The position numbers were made by a program, and so were the translations under genes. Source: an uncultured Collinsella sp. (GTDB lineage Bacteria; Actinomycetota; Coriobacteriia; Coriobacteriales; Coriobacteriaceae). Taken from it: a stretch of DNA of 15,805 nt. Position 1 is the stretch's first letter. Every line of letters begins with the position of its first letter. Location of the stretch: positions 1-15,805 of the forward strand of contig UQIQ01000049.1 of the NCBI GenBank assembly GCA_900541185.1. The letters are read 5' to 3'. The notes under the pieces are model-generated. The model saw nothing but the letters and a program-made list of their open reading frames with translations, had not been told where the DNA came from and searched no databases. Shown here in pieces: positions 7,280-15,011 of the stretch.

Positions 7280-8554
7280 CTACGGTGCCAGTGAAGCAAG
7301 TGGCGCGACTACGACACCGTCTTCCCGTCGGTAGGCAGTCGCGGTTCCAGTGAGAACGAGCAAGAAGGACGCTTCGCCTTGGTGGGTCGCATCGATTTTA
7401 GATGCGAGTTTCTTGAGATTGGCGGCAGCGGTGTCTATAGGCTTTGAACCAAGCTTGACCTCAACCAGAGCGTACCTGCCGTCATCTAGCACGAGTACGG
7501 CATCGGCTTCAAGGTCGGTCTTGTCCCGATAGTGGTAAACCTTGCCGCCAAGTAGATCCATATAGGTGCGCAGGTCACGGATGCACATCGATTCAAACAG
7601 AAGCCCAAATGTTTCAAAATCTTCCAGGAGTTTTTGAGGCGTTGCCCCCAGGGCTGCGACCGCAAGCGATGGATCGCAGAAATGGCGCGTCGGACTTGTC
7701 CGTACGGCGGTTTTTGAGCGGAGCCGCGGGGCCCATGCCTCGAGATCTTCGAAAACGCAGGAGCGGGTCAAGGCGTCGACATATTCAGAAACGGTATTTC
7801 TTGAGGGAGGTTCTCCTTGCATGTCGGCGGCGATTGTGGCGAGCGATGCCTCTGTTGAGATATTGCGAGCGTAGCTTCGAATAATCTGGGCCATCCAAGT
7901 CTTATTTCTCCGCAGTCCATCAATCTCGTCGATATCGGAATCAAGCAGTTCCGAGATGTAATCAGGGGCCATGGATAGCGCAATCCCATGGTTTGGCTCG
8001 ATAACCGCTTCAGGCCAACCTCCTCGGCAAAGTGAGTAGACGATACGTTCGATATCGAAGTCGACCATATCGGCAACATCGGTGTTTCCATCAAACAGGC
8101 TTGCCAGCGAAACTGATCCTGTTGACTCGCGTGATTCAAAAAGTGACATCGGGCGCATGTTTATACGTGCTATGCGGCCGACTCCTGAGTGTGCCGGCAT
8201 TTCGCTTGCCCGAGGCGTTGCGGAGCCGGTGAGGATAAACCTGCCTCGTCCTTTGCCGCGGTCGATCGCGAACCTTACGGCGTCCCAAAGCTGTGGGGCC
8301 ATTTGCCATTCATCGATGAGGCGTGGCTCATCTCCTTTGAGCAGGAGAGAGGGCTTCGAATCGGCAAGCTGGATGTAGCTCGGACCGTTATCGGGGTCTT
8401 GCATGTAGATGCTGCTTGCGGCTGCCTGTTCAGCCGTTGCGGTCTTGCCGCACCATTTTGGCCCTTTGATTTGGACAGCCCCGGAAGATTTTAGTTTTCT
8501 GGCGAGCACTTTGTCTGCGACTCGTGGTAAATAACCGTGTTCAATCGAACTCAT
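7280..8554 (-). CDS. AAA-family ATPase with DUF4143 domain
   Basis: This is a 424-aa member of the widespread AAA_14/DUF4143 proteins, whose biological role is poorly understood. The Walker A motif is GPKWCGKT (residues 31-38) and Walker B is RLIDEW (D81, E82); a sensor-like FILTGSATPR follows. The C-terminal DUF4143 half contains ADAVLVLDDGRYALVEVKLG, the D...ExK pattern of a PD-(D/E)XK nuclease-like fold, though nuclease activity is not established for the family. The ATG at 8554 has AAGGAGG 5 bases upstream. The gene stands alone, downstream of an XRE regulator and behind three direct repeats. Such genes are frequent, variably present cargo in gut bacteria, so it may mark an accessory region. 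The Walker lysine (K37) and both acidic residues are intact, so it should bind ATP. Confidence 0.9.
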   Translation of the reverse strand: MSSIEHGYLPRVADKVLARKLKSSGAVQIKGPKWCGKTATAEQAAASSIYMQDPDNGPSYIQLADSKPSLLLKGDEPRLIDEWQMAPQLWDAVRFAIDRGKGRGRFILTGSATPRASEMPAHSGVGRIARINMRPMSLFESRESTGSVSLASLFDGNTDVADMVDFDIERIVYSLCRGGWPEAVIEPNHGIALSMAPDYISELLDSDIDEIDGLRRNKTWMAQIIRSYARNISTEASLATIAADMQGEPPSRNTVSEYVDALTRSCVFEDLEAWAPRLRSKTAVRTSPTRHFCDPSLAVAALGATPQKLLEDFETFGLLFESMCIRDLRTYMDLLGGKVYHYRDKTDLEADAVLVLDDGRYALVEVKLGSKPIDTAAANLKKLASKIDATHQGEASFLLVLTGTATAYRREDGVVVAPLASLAP

Positions 8555-8577
8555 GTCACCCTCCTTGCTAGCAGGGT

Positions 8578-8606
8578 ATTATATCGTTGATTTGTGCAAG
8601 TTGGAC
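8578..8606 (-). promoter_or_regulatory. Putative promoter of the DUF4143 ATPase gene
   Basis: On the minus strand a perfect TATAAT (8583 down to 8578) lies about 24 bases before the start codon. At 17-bp spacing the -35 position falls on GTCCAA (8606 to 8601), which is part of the first direct repeat. A poor -35 buried in a repeated site suggests control by a protein bound there. A second TATAAT occurs at 8658-8653, on the far side of the repeats. Confidence 0.5.
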
Positions 8607-8652
8607 GATTTAAATTGTGCAAGTTGGACGATTTAGATTGTGCAAGTTGGAC
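8592..8652. repeat. Three 23-bp direct repeats (iteron-like)
   Basis: The 15-base core TTGTGCAAGTTGGAC occurs three times without change, at 8592, 8615 and 8638, each exactly 23 bp apart. The 8 bases that complete the unit are GATTTAAA and GATTTAGA after copies one and two, and diverge after copy three. The 23-bp period places the copies roughly on the same face of the helix. They lie between the XRE gene and the ATPase gene, over the likely -35 region of the latter, so they are candidate operator sites. Confidence 0.9.
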
Positions 8653-8692
8653 ATTATATCTAGTAAACATTCATGATGCCAAAAGAGAAGCC

Positions 8693-9034
8693 CTAGAGTC
8701 TCCAGGCCTTTGTCGTATAACGCATGATGTCAAGAATGTCGGCCTTGATGTTTGGCGGCAGGGCTTTGAAGAGCGATAGATATTCGTCTTCCTGAGCAGT
8801 AAAAAACGCAGGGCTTCCGTCTGGATCTTTGGTATAGCCAAGGATATCGTTGGGCGTGCATCCAAAGAGATCGCACAATGCAACAATGCGGTCCTCTCCT
8901 AGTTTTGCCCGACCTGTTTCCCATGCACTATATGTCGCCTTGCTAACGCCAAGACTGTCCGCAATTTGAAGCTGAGTAAGCCCTGACTTTTTGCGGATTC
9001 TGGCGAGTGCGGTATGTTTATTGGTCACATCCAT
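8693..9034 (-). CDS. XRE-family helix-turn-helix regulator
   Basis: This is a 113-aa DNA-binding protein of the Cro/C1 type. The helix-turn-helix is clear at about residues 19-42 (LTQLQIADSLGVSKATYSAW, then ETGRAK). It is followed by the usual third and fourth helices (DRIVALCDLFGCTPNDILGY) and a short helical C-terminal part that may mediate dimerisation. I chose the ATG at 9034, which has GGGAG 4 bases upstream; a TTG at 9061 would add nine residues without a ribosome site. It is transcribed away from the Hsp70-FtsK operon, across a 147-base AT-rich control region, and toward the DUF4143 gene. By position it could control either or both: the boxes at 9085-9166 and the direct repeats at 8592-8652 are the two candidate targets, and they differ in sequence. 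Confidence 0.88.
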   Translation of the reverse strand: MDVTNKHTALARIRKKSGLTQLQIADSLGVSKATYSAWETGRAKLGEDRIVALCDLFGCTPNDILGYTKDPDGSPAFFTAQEDEYLSLFKALPPNIKADILDIMRYTTKAWRL

Positions 9035-9084
9035 GTCGCTCCCGTCTGATATCAAGAGCAACTTTGCATTTCGGTGCCGGTCAA

Positions 9085-9166
9085 ATGTCTAATTGGATTG
9101 TCCCTAGGTGCAATAATTGACATAAAGTCTAATTTGAATAAACTCAAAACCAATAAAAATAGACAT
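9085..9166. promoter_or_regulatory. Three related operator-like boxes in the divergent control region
   Basis: ATGTCTAATTGGATTG at 9085-9100 recurs inverted at 9151-9166 (reverse complement ATGTCTATTTTTATTG, 13 of 16 matching) and directly at 9125-9140 (AAGTCTAATTTGAATA). The direct copies are exactly 40 bp apart, close to four helical turns. The middle box covers the spacer and part of the -10 of the promoter below, and the inverted one lies in the presumed leader. This is the layout expected of an operator for the adjacent XRE protein. Its symmetry is imperfect and binding is inference. Confidence 0.5.
9117..9144 (+). promoter_or_regulatory. Putative promoter of the Hsp70-FtsK operon
   Basis: A perfect TTGACA (9117-9122) is followed after 16 bp by TAAACT (9139-9144), a 4-of-6 match to the -10 consensus. 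The start of transcription would then fall near 9151, leaving a leader of about 30 bases before the start codon. The surrounding sequence is strongly AT-rich compared with the rest of the window. Confidence 0.55.
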
Positions 9167-9181
9167 CGAGGAATGGTGGCT

Positions 9182-10741
9182 ATGGGAAGAGTTGTTGGAA
9201 TCGATCTTGGGACGACCTATTCGGCCGTCGCTGTGTTGGGAGACGATGGACTTCCCGAAATACTGAAGAATGCGGACGGAGAACCGACTACACCTTCGGT
9301 TGTTTTATTCCAATCATTTGACGGAAAAGACGAGCCGCTTGTTGGAACGATGGCCAAGCATTCGGCGGCAAGTGATCCCGATAATGTTGTCCAGTTCGTT
9401 AAACGGCAGATGGGAAATCCGGATTGGAGATTCGACTCCGACTCGGGCGTTTCCTACTCTGCAGAAGAGGTTTCCTCCCTTATTATCAAAAAATTATTGC
9501 AAGATGCCGAGCAGGCACTTGGAGAAGAAGTATGCGGAGCCGTGATTACGGTTCCCGCATATTTTGATGATGCAAGAAGAACTGCGACAAAGCAGGCAGG
9601 TGTAATTGCGGGCACCAAAGTGCTTCGCGTGTTGAATGAACCGACGGCCGCAGCCCTTTCCTTTGGTCTCGATACCGAGAAGAACGGCGTCACGCTTGTC
9701 TATGATCTGGGCGGCGGAACGTTCGACGTGACGCTTCTTAAGATAGAGGACGGTTGCTTTACGGTTATCGGAACCGATGGCGATAGAAACCTGGGAGGAT
9801 TCGATTTCGATAACGCTCTAATGTCGTTTGTGGCAGAAGAACTCTCGAAACAGGGTGCCGGTAATGTTCTCGATGATTATCTGATAAGTGCCGAGCTTCG
9901 AGAGAAATGCGAAATGGTTAAGCGCACTCTTTCGAACGTGCCAAAGGCAAACCTCCATATTTCGAAGAACGGAAAGCCTTATCGTGTGGCTATTTCTCGC
10001 GAAGATTTCGAGCGGGCGAGTAGGTCGCTCCTGAATCGAACGCAGGAGCTGGTCGAGGACGTGCTCGAGGACACCGGTTATTCATGGGGTCAGATCGATC
10101 ATGTGGTCCTTGTTGGTGGCTCAACGCGTATGCCAATGGTGCACAAGTTAATCGAAGACATTTCGGGGATGAAACCCGAGCTTGGGGTAAATCCCGATGA
10201 GGCTGTCGCCATGGGGGCTGCCGTTCAGGCCGCAATAGAAATGGAATCGAGCATTGACGTGGCAGGGTCGGCAGAAAATGGTTTGCCGGATATGCCCCTC
10301 TTTACGGCTCCGAGCGTAGTCATTGCCGATGTTACCTCGCAACCTTTGGGGGTTGTGATGCTCGGGAAAGACGGCAAAGACTACAACAATGTCGTGATTC
10401 CGAGGAATTCACCGGTGCCGGGGAGTTATTCACAGGACGCAGCAACGGTGAGTGAGAACCAGTCGTATGTCGATGTCCAGGTGACACAAGGCGATGACCC
10501 AGACTTGAACTATGTGGTCATTATCGGTTCAAAGGAAATACCGCTTCCGCCCGGGTTGCCCAAGGGATCTCCCGTCCGCGTGGTTTACGAATACGACAGA
10601 GAACAAACCGTGCATATCCGTCTATATGCCGGGGGGAGCGGCCAGCTGTATGGCGAGTTCGAAATCGACCGTGTGGCGAATATGGATGAACGGCAGCTCG
10701 ATACTGCCGTTAACAAGATGAAGAACATCGAAATTGGATAG
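9182..10741 (+). CDS. Hsp70 (DnaK)-like ATPase without helical lid
   Basis: This 519-aa protein has a complete Hsp70 nucleotide-binding domain: phosphate-1 loop GIDLGTTYS (residues 6-14), FVKRQMG, NEPTAAALSFGLD, phosphate-2 loop YDLGGGTFD (174-182) and the adenosine motif VLVGGSTRMP (G312, G313). After it comes a recognisable beta substrate-binding region (DVTSQPLGVVMLGKDGKDYN, then VIPRNSPVPG and VQVTQGDDPD), but the chain stops about 100 residues short of a housekeeping DnaK: the alpha-helical lid and disordered tail are absent. I chose the ATG at 9182 because it gives the standard start MGRVVGIDLGTT, with GAGGA 9 bases upstream; the ATG at 9173 is possible. It leads an operon with J-like and GrpE-like genes and a large FtsK-type ATPase, so it is probably a dedicated chaperone for that system, not the cell's DnaK. 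Confidence 0.93.
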   Translation: MGRVVGIDLGTTYSAVAVLGDDGLPEILKNADGEPTTPSVVLFQSFDGKDEPLVGTMAKHSAASDPDNVVQFVKRQMGNPDWRFDSDSGVSYSAEEVSSLIIKKLLQDAEQALGEEVCGAVITVPAYFDDARRTATKQAGVIAGTKVLRVLNEPTAAALSFGLDTEKNGVTLVYDLGGGTFDVTLLKIEDGCFTVIGTDGDRNLGGFDFDNALMSFVAEELSKQGAGNVLDDYLISAELREKCEMVKRTLSNVPKANLHISKNGKPYRVAISREDFERASRSLLNRTQELVEDVLEDTGYSWGQIDHVVLVGGSTRMPMVHKLIEDISGMKPELGVNPDEAVAMGAAVQAAIEMESSIDVAGSAENGLPDMPLFTAPSVVIADVTSQPLGVVMLGKDGKDYNNVVIPRNSPVPGSYSQDAATVSENQSYVDVQVTQGDDPDLNYVVIIGSKEIPLPPGLPKGSPVRVVYEYDREQTVHIRLYAGGSGQLYGEFEIDRVANMDERQLDTAVNKMKNIEIG

Positions 10742-10750
10742 GGGACACTG

Positions 10751-11860
10751 ATGGAAGAATTTGTTGACTACTATGAAATTCTCGAGCTGGAAAAGAATGC
10801 GCCGATTGAGGAGATTGAAGAGGCGATTAAGAAAACACGAAAGCGCTTCAGGCGTCTCGAAGGATCTCCGGATGCTATGCAAAGAGCGAACGCCGAAAGG
10901 ATGATGCAGCTCTTAAATGAAGCAGATTCGTTGTTTCACAACAGTTCAAAACGCTTGGAATACGATGCCACATATGATAGCGGGAAGAGTGACAGCAAGA
11001 GGGACCTGGAAAAAGACGCCCGTGCTGCAACCGCCGAGAAAGACTGGACATCAGAAGCGAAAGATTATTTCAAAAACGGTCAGAGTGCCAACGCTTGTTT
11101 TGCCGCTAGGGAGGCAACAAGGAATTGCTCAACCGATGCGGAAGCATGGCTTGTGTGGGCTCTGGCAGCATATTCGATGGACAAGTATGACGAATCCATT
11201 TTTGCTGCATCCGAGTTGCTGAAGCTTGGCTCGAATCAGGCGACCGCTCATAGGCTGTTGGGCGACTCGTACATAATGATTGATAAATACGCAGACGCCG
11301 AGGCTGAGTTTCTGAAGGCCCAGCAGATTGATAAGAGCGACTATACGATTATGGCGCGCTTGGTTGATGCGCGTTATCTTCAGGGGAAATTTGACCAGGC
11401 CCTCACTATGGCGCGCAATCTTCATGAGGCACATCCGGATTATGGACCCGTCTTAAGCTCGTTATGCCGGTGTCTAGAGACGGATGTCGAGAACAAAATG
11501 AGCTCAAAGGATAATGCTGGCTATTTCACCAATATGAAACAAATCCAGCATGCTGAACTTGTCGTTAGTGAAACGCGCGCGTTGGGAAATATCGACAAGG
11601 CTGATGAGGAATGGATTGAGAAAATGGAGGGCCTTATCGACTGGGCGCGTAAAAGGCACTACATTGCACCGGCCCGATGGTTTTGGATTCTCTGCGGCTT
11701 GACCTTCTTATTTATGATAAGCGGGTCAAGTGGCGCTCCCTTGACGCTCGTTCTGTTCTTTGGGCTGCTCCTGTATGCATTCTTCTTTGTTGTACCGACC
11801 GGATGGATGATCAATGCCCGTAAATTAGGAGAGCTTGCAAAGAGGACAGGGCTCCAATAA
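10751..11860 (+). CDS. J-like/TPR membrane protein lacking the HPD motif
   Basis: The 369-aa protein begins with a J-like domain (DYYEILELEKNAPIEEIEEA, then a basic helix KKTRKRFRR, then QLLNEADSLF and RLEYDATYD). Where J proteins carry the invariant HPD, this one reads R35-L36-E37, so classical stimulation of Hsp70 ATPase should be weak or lost. Residues about 97-235 form helical TPR-like repeats (paired helices such as AEAWLVWALAAYSMDKYDES and ATAHRLLGDSYIMIDKYADA). Two hydrophobic segments close the protein (about 309-325 and 329-349) and a basic tail KLGELAKR follows, so it should be membrane-anchored with both ends in the cytoplasm. The ATG has AGGGGA 6 bases upstream and lies 9 bases after the Hsp70 stop; its own stop overlaps the next start (TAATG). 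Likely role: to tether the Hsp70 partner and the FtsK-like motor to the membrane through the TPRs. Confidence 0.88.
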   Translation: MEEFVDYYEILELEKNAPIEEIEEAIKKTRKRFRRLEGSPDAMQRANAERMMQLLNEADSLFHNSSKRLEYDATYDSGKSDSKRDLEKDARAATAEKDWTSEAKDYFKNGQSANACFAAREATRNCSTDAEAWLVWALAAYSMDKYDESIFAASELLKLGSNQATAHRLLGDSYIMIDKYADAEAEFLKAQQIDKSDYTIMARLVDARYLQGKFDQALTMARNLHEAHPDYGPVLSSLCRCLETDVENKMSSKDNAGYFTNMKQIQHAELVVSETRALGNIDKADEEWIEKMEGLIDWARKRHYIAPARWFWILCGLTFLFMISGSSGAPLTLVLFFGLLLYAFFFVVPTGWMINARKLGELAKRTGLQ

Positions 11861-12306
11861 TGGACGTGCGCTGGGACCAAGCACTTGACAGCTTGGAGAT
11901 GGATCGCCAAGCAATTATTGACTGTACAGAACGGCTCAGAGCGTCTCTTGCTTCTCTCAAATCAGATTCAAGAAAAATCAAAGACTTGGCCACTGGCGAA
12001 GCTTATGCAGGATTATTCAGTGAGCTGCTGCTTGCCGTTGATAGAGTCAAGAATGAGCCGCTGTCAGAGGACTTGAGGTCTTCGATTGTGGATGAGATTA
12101 TCGAGGTTTGTAGCCATTACGGGCTTGAGCCTGTTCTGTGTGACGAGACGGTTAATCTACATGAGCATGAAATCGTTGGATTGATTAAGACAGACGACGC
12201 CTTCAAAGATGGAAAGGTGGCTCGAGTAGAGCAAGACGGTTACAGGATTGGCGGAAGACTTCTCCGCCCAGCGCGAGTGGTTGTCTTTCGGCACGAAGAG
12301 GACTGA
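11860..12306 (+). CDS. GrpE-like nucleotide exchange factor
   Basis: GrpE proteins release ADP from Hsp70 partners. This 148-aa protein is shorter than housekeeping GrpE (about 190 aa) but keeps the family's layout: an N-terminal helical part (residues about 8-80), then a C-terminal beta domain that begins HYGLEPV (86-92), has LHEHEIVG (100-107) in place of the family's NLHEAV segment, and ends DGYRIGGRLLRPARVVV (126-142), a close match to GrpE's GY.L..RV.RPA.V.V signature. The ATG shares its A with the stop of the J-like gene (TAATG) and its stop TGA overlaps the next start (TGATG), so it is translationally coupled on both sides. Its place between the J-like protein and the FtsK-like ATPase supports a dedicated exchange factor for the Hsp70 encoded first in the operon. 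The shorter helix may mean weaker dimerisation. Confidence 0.85.
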   Translation: MDVRWDQALDSLEMDRQAIIDCTERLRASLASLKSDSRKIKDLATGEAYAGLFSELLLAVDRVKNEPLSEDLRSSIVDEIIEVCSHYGLEPVLCDETVNLHEHEIVGLIKTDDAFKDGKVARVEQDGYRIGGRLLRPARVVVFRHEED

Positions 12307-15011
12307 TGGCCAATATGTCGCTGGAAGAGACCTATGCCGAAATGAGGCAAGCGCTCAGCGAGGTCAAGGAATGCCAGGCTCATCTGCTGGGAGCTTGTGA
12401 ATCCCAATCTGCCTCCGTTGACACGTGGTTGAAGATGACGCTGAAGGAGAGACAGGAGGCAAAAACACGAGCGCTCAATAAACTCAGCATCCGGGAGAAG
12501 CGCCGCAACGCCCTTTCGAAAAAGCGGGTGCAGGATACCGTTGACGAGTTGCTGGCGATCGAGGAAGGCTCGGCCCTCAATGCCGCCGAGTATATCCAGA
12601 TTGGATCGATGTCGAAAACTTCAAAACGTGACGATTTGTTTACGGTGCCCTTTATCGTTCCGTTGCTTGGTCACGGCAATATCGTGATGTCGGTTTCAGG
12701 CGAGGGCTGCATTTCAGACGGGGTAGTGCGCGAGGTAGAGGCCAAGACGCTTTTATCGACTTCAGCGTCGCAAGTTGAAATCATTAGTTTTGACCCGGCA
12801 CTAAAAAACATCGAGGCTCCTTTTTCGACGATTGGCCGGAACGGGCAAGGCGAGGCAGCGGTCAGGTATTTGCATTCGAGAGGCGAACTCGATGCCTTAC
12901 TTAACGAGCTGACCGACCGTGTGACGCAAATCAACAACGAGTTGCTGTCAGACGATGAGAGCCTGGCGGTATATCACCAACGGGTCGGAATGCCGGTCGA
13001 GAAGTACCAGCTCGTTGTGATCCACGATATGCCGATGGGAATGGCTGCCGAGCAATACGACCGTATCTGCTCGCTGATGAAGGCGGCCCCAAAGGCAGGC
13101 ACTTCTTTCCTAATGATACAACCTAAGATGGACGACTTGCCCAAATGGTATTGCGAGAAGAAACGTTCCTATCCTGTTTCGGAGCGTCTCGAACTATTCT
13201 CGGGCAGTCATGCCCGATGGCTGGGTCACGATGGCTACGATGTTGAGCTCTATGAGCTTGACACGATTGAATCGGCGCAAGCCGCCGAGCGGATGGCCCG
13301 ATCAGCGGCAGAGCTGCGGTTGCCCGAAGTAAAGATCGAGTCGGTGCTTCCCGCGGAGTATTGGATGGAGACGAGTGAGGACGGAGTCACGTTCTCACTG
13401 GGTCTGCGTGGAACCCAGACGGTTGATGTCACGATTGGCTCGAATGAGACTCAAAGACATAATGCACTGATAACCGGCGCGGTCGGACAGGGTAAATCGA
13501 ATCTGTTGAAAGATATCATCTACGGTTTGTGCGCCAGGTATTCTCCCGACGAGTTGGAACTCTATCTGTTTGATTTCAAAGAGGGCGTTACCCTGTTTCC
13601 CATGGCTCCCACGCCGGATTCCCCCGAGTATCTACCGCAGGTAAAGGCATTTGGGCTTGAGGCCGATGAAGACTTTGCCATGGATGTGCTGAATTCCATA
13701 GCCGCCGAGGCCAAACGGAGGGCCGCTGCGATCAAGCCTTACGGAGATAATCTGCTCAAGTATCGGCGCAATAGCGGGAATAAGATGCCGCGTATCGTTG
13801 TGGTCATTGATGAGTTCCAGCTATTTTTAGAAGGCGCAAGAGGCAAGGAAGCCTGTGAACTTTTGGAACGCATCGTTCGCCTCTATCGTGCATACGGTAT
13901 TCACGTGATATTGGCGTCACAAAGTATCGGCGGGATAACCAATCTTGCCATTTCCCAGGGCAAGTTCTTCGCACAGTTTCCTATCCGTATCGGACTGAAA
14001 AACTCGCCGGCGGAGTCGCGGGCGACTTTCGGACCCTTTAACGAGGCGGCTGCTAGCCTAAGGTTCAGGGGACAGGCGATTCTGAACGAAGATTACGGAA
14101 ATCCGAGCGCAAATGTGACGGTGCTTACGCCGTTTGCTGAGGATGCCACGTTGGACAGTCTCAGGAACAAGTTCTATGCAATGCCAAAAGGGCACCTTGA
14201 TGAACCGGTGGTTTTCGACGGAAGCACTCTGCCGGAGTTGACTGAGGCCCTCCTTGAGCAGAACGACATAGATTCAGGTAACGTGCCGAGCGCCTTGCTT
14301 GGCCGGGGTGTTTCTGCTGGGTTGGCACCGATATATTTCCCGTTTGAAAGAGCTGCGGGAAGCAATGTCGCTCTTGTGGGCAGGGGAACGCTGCCAGGGC
14401 TCGGTGATCTTCCGAATTCTGTCGATCTTGCGGCGTGTGTTATGGAAACGCTTGTTTTATCGCTTGCACGCTATGAGCGAGGCGCTGAGTTTGCTGTAGT
14501 GGAGGATGGCGCGCGCCATGTTTCTAATTCGACTCTGGAGATATGCGCTCGTGCGGGGGTTTCTCCGGAGGTCGTGCCTTCGGACGAAGCGGCTGCATGG
14601 ATTACCAATTGTCTTCAGAGAAATGATGTCGGGGAAGAATGTGGGCGGGAGCGGTTTGTGTTGGTGCCGAATGCGGACTCACTAGGATCTTTCGACTTTG
14701 GTGCTCAGCAGAAGATTCAAAAGGTATTCCGCGAGGCTCCTATGCACGGAATCCACTTTGTCTGCCATTGGCAAAACCCCGTAGCGCTTTCAGCGCAGTT
14801 GGGTTCATCGGGACTGTCGTCTTTTGACGGCGTGACGTGTCTGTTTGGCTCGAATGTCGCAGCGAAGCAGTTGGATGGCCCGCTGTGCCAGTGGAACGGG
14901 CAAGAGAACCGGGTCCTTTACAAGGAGGCTTCTTCGGGACGTCCCTCAATGAAGCTCATGCCCTTTGTCGCAACGCGATTATGGAGGAGGGGCGACGATG
15001 AGCAGGGATGA
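12306..15011 (+). CDS. FtsK/SpoIIIE-type ATPase with three tandem ATPase-like domains
   Basis: This 901-aa protein starts with a charged helical, probably coiled-coil region (about 1-95). A degenerate first ATPase-like domain follows (about 100-370): no P-loop, but a Walker-B-like LVVIHDM (236-242). The central domain (about 375-640) is an intact FtsK/SpoIIIE motor, with Walker A GAVGQGKS (391-398), LYLFDFKEGV, Walker B VVVIDE (D502, E503) and the sensor-like ILASQS. The last domain (about 665-890) is again ATPase-like but degenerate: VALVGRGT (688-695) for Walker A and FVLVPNAD (784-791) for Walker B. I see no transmembrane segment and no gamma DNA-recognition domain. The triple arrangement resembles EssC/EccC of type VII secretion, but with the active site in the middle. 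Substrate, DNA or protein, cannot be told from sequence. It overlaps genes on both sides and is the largest member of the operon. Confidence 0.9.
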   Translation: MANMSLEETYAEMRQALSEVKECQAHLLGACESQSASVDTWLKMTLKERQEAKTRALNKLSIREKRRNALSKKRVQDTVDELLAIEEGSALNAAEYIQIGSMSKTSKRDDLFTVPFIVPLLGHGNIVMSVSGEGCISDGVVREVEAKTLLSTSASQVEIISFDPALKNIEAPFSTIGRNGQGEAAVRYLHSRGELDALLNELTDRVTQINNELLSDDESLAVYHQRVGMPVEKYQLVVIHDMPMGMAAEQYDRICSLMKAAPKAGTSFLMIQPKMDDLPKWYCEKKRSYPVSERLELFSGSHARWLGHDGYDVELYELDTIESAQAAERMARSAAELRLPEVKIESVLPAEYWMETSEDGVTFSLGLRGTQTVDVTIGSNETQRHNALITGAVGQGKSNLLKDIIYGLCARYSPDELELYLFDFKEGVTLFPMAPTPDSPEYLPQVKAFGLEADEDFAMDVLNSIAAEAKRRAAAIKPYGDNLLKYRRNSGNKMPRIVVVIDEFQLFLEGARGKEACELLERIVRLYRAYGIHVILASQSIGGITNLAISQGKFFAQFPIRIGLKNSPAESRATFGPFNEAAASLRFRGQAILNEDYGNPSANVTVLTPFAEDATLDSLRNKFYAMPKGHLDEPVVFDGSTLPELTEALLEQNDIDSGNVPSALLGRGVSAGLAPIYFPFERAAGSNVALVGRGTLPGLGDLPNSVDLAACVMETLVLSLARYERGAEFAVVEDGARHVSNSTLEICARAGVSPEVVPSDEAAAWITNCLQRNDVGEECGRERFVLVPNADSLGSFDFGAQQKIQKVFREAPMHGIHFVCHWQNPVALSAQLGSSGLSSFDGVTCLFGSNVAAKQLDGPLCQWNGQENRVLYKEASSGRPSMKLMPFVATRLWRRGDDEQG

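Noticed and set aside
8592..8652. CRISPR or plasmid origin iterons
   Set aside because: The copies are separated by only 8 bases, there is no replication initiator gene, and the setting is a promoter region.
9074..9181. N-terminal extension of the Hsp70-like protein from an upstream start
   Set aside because: The 36 added residues come from the AT-rich promoter and box region and would precede the conserved start MGRVVGIDLGTT, which has its own ribosome site.
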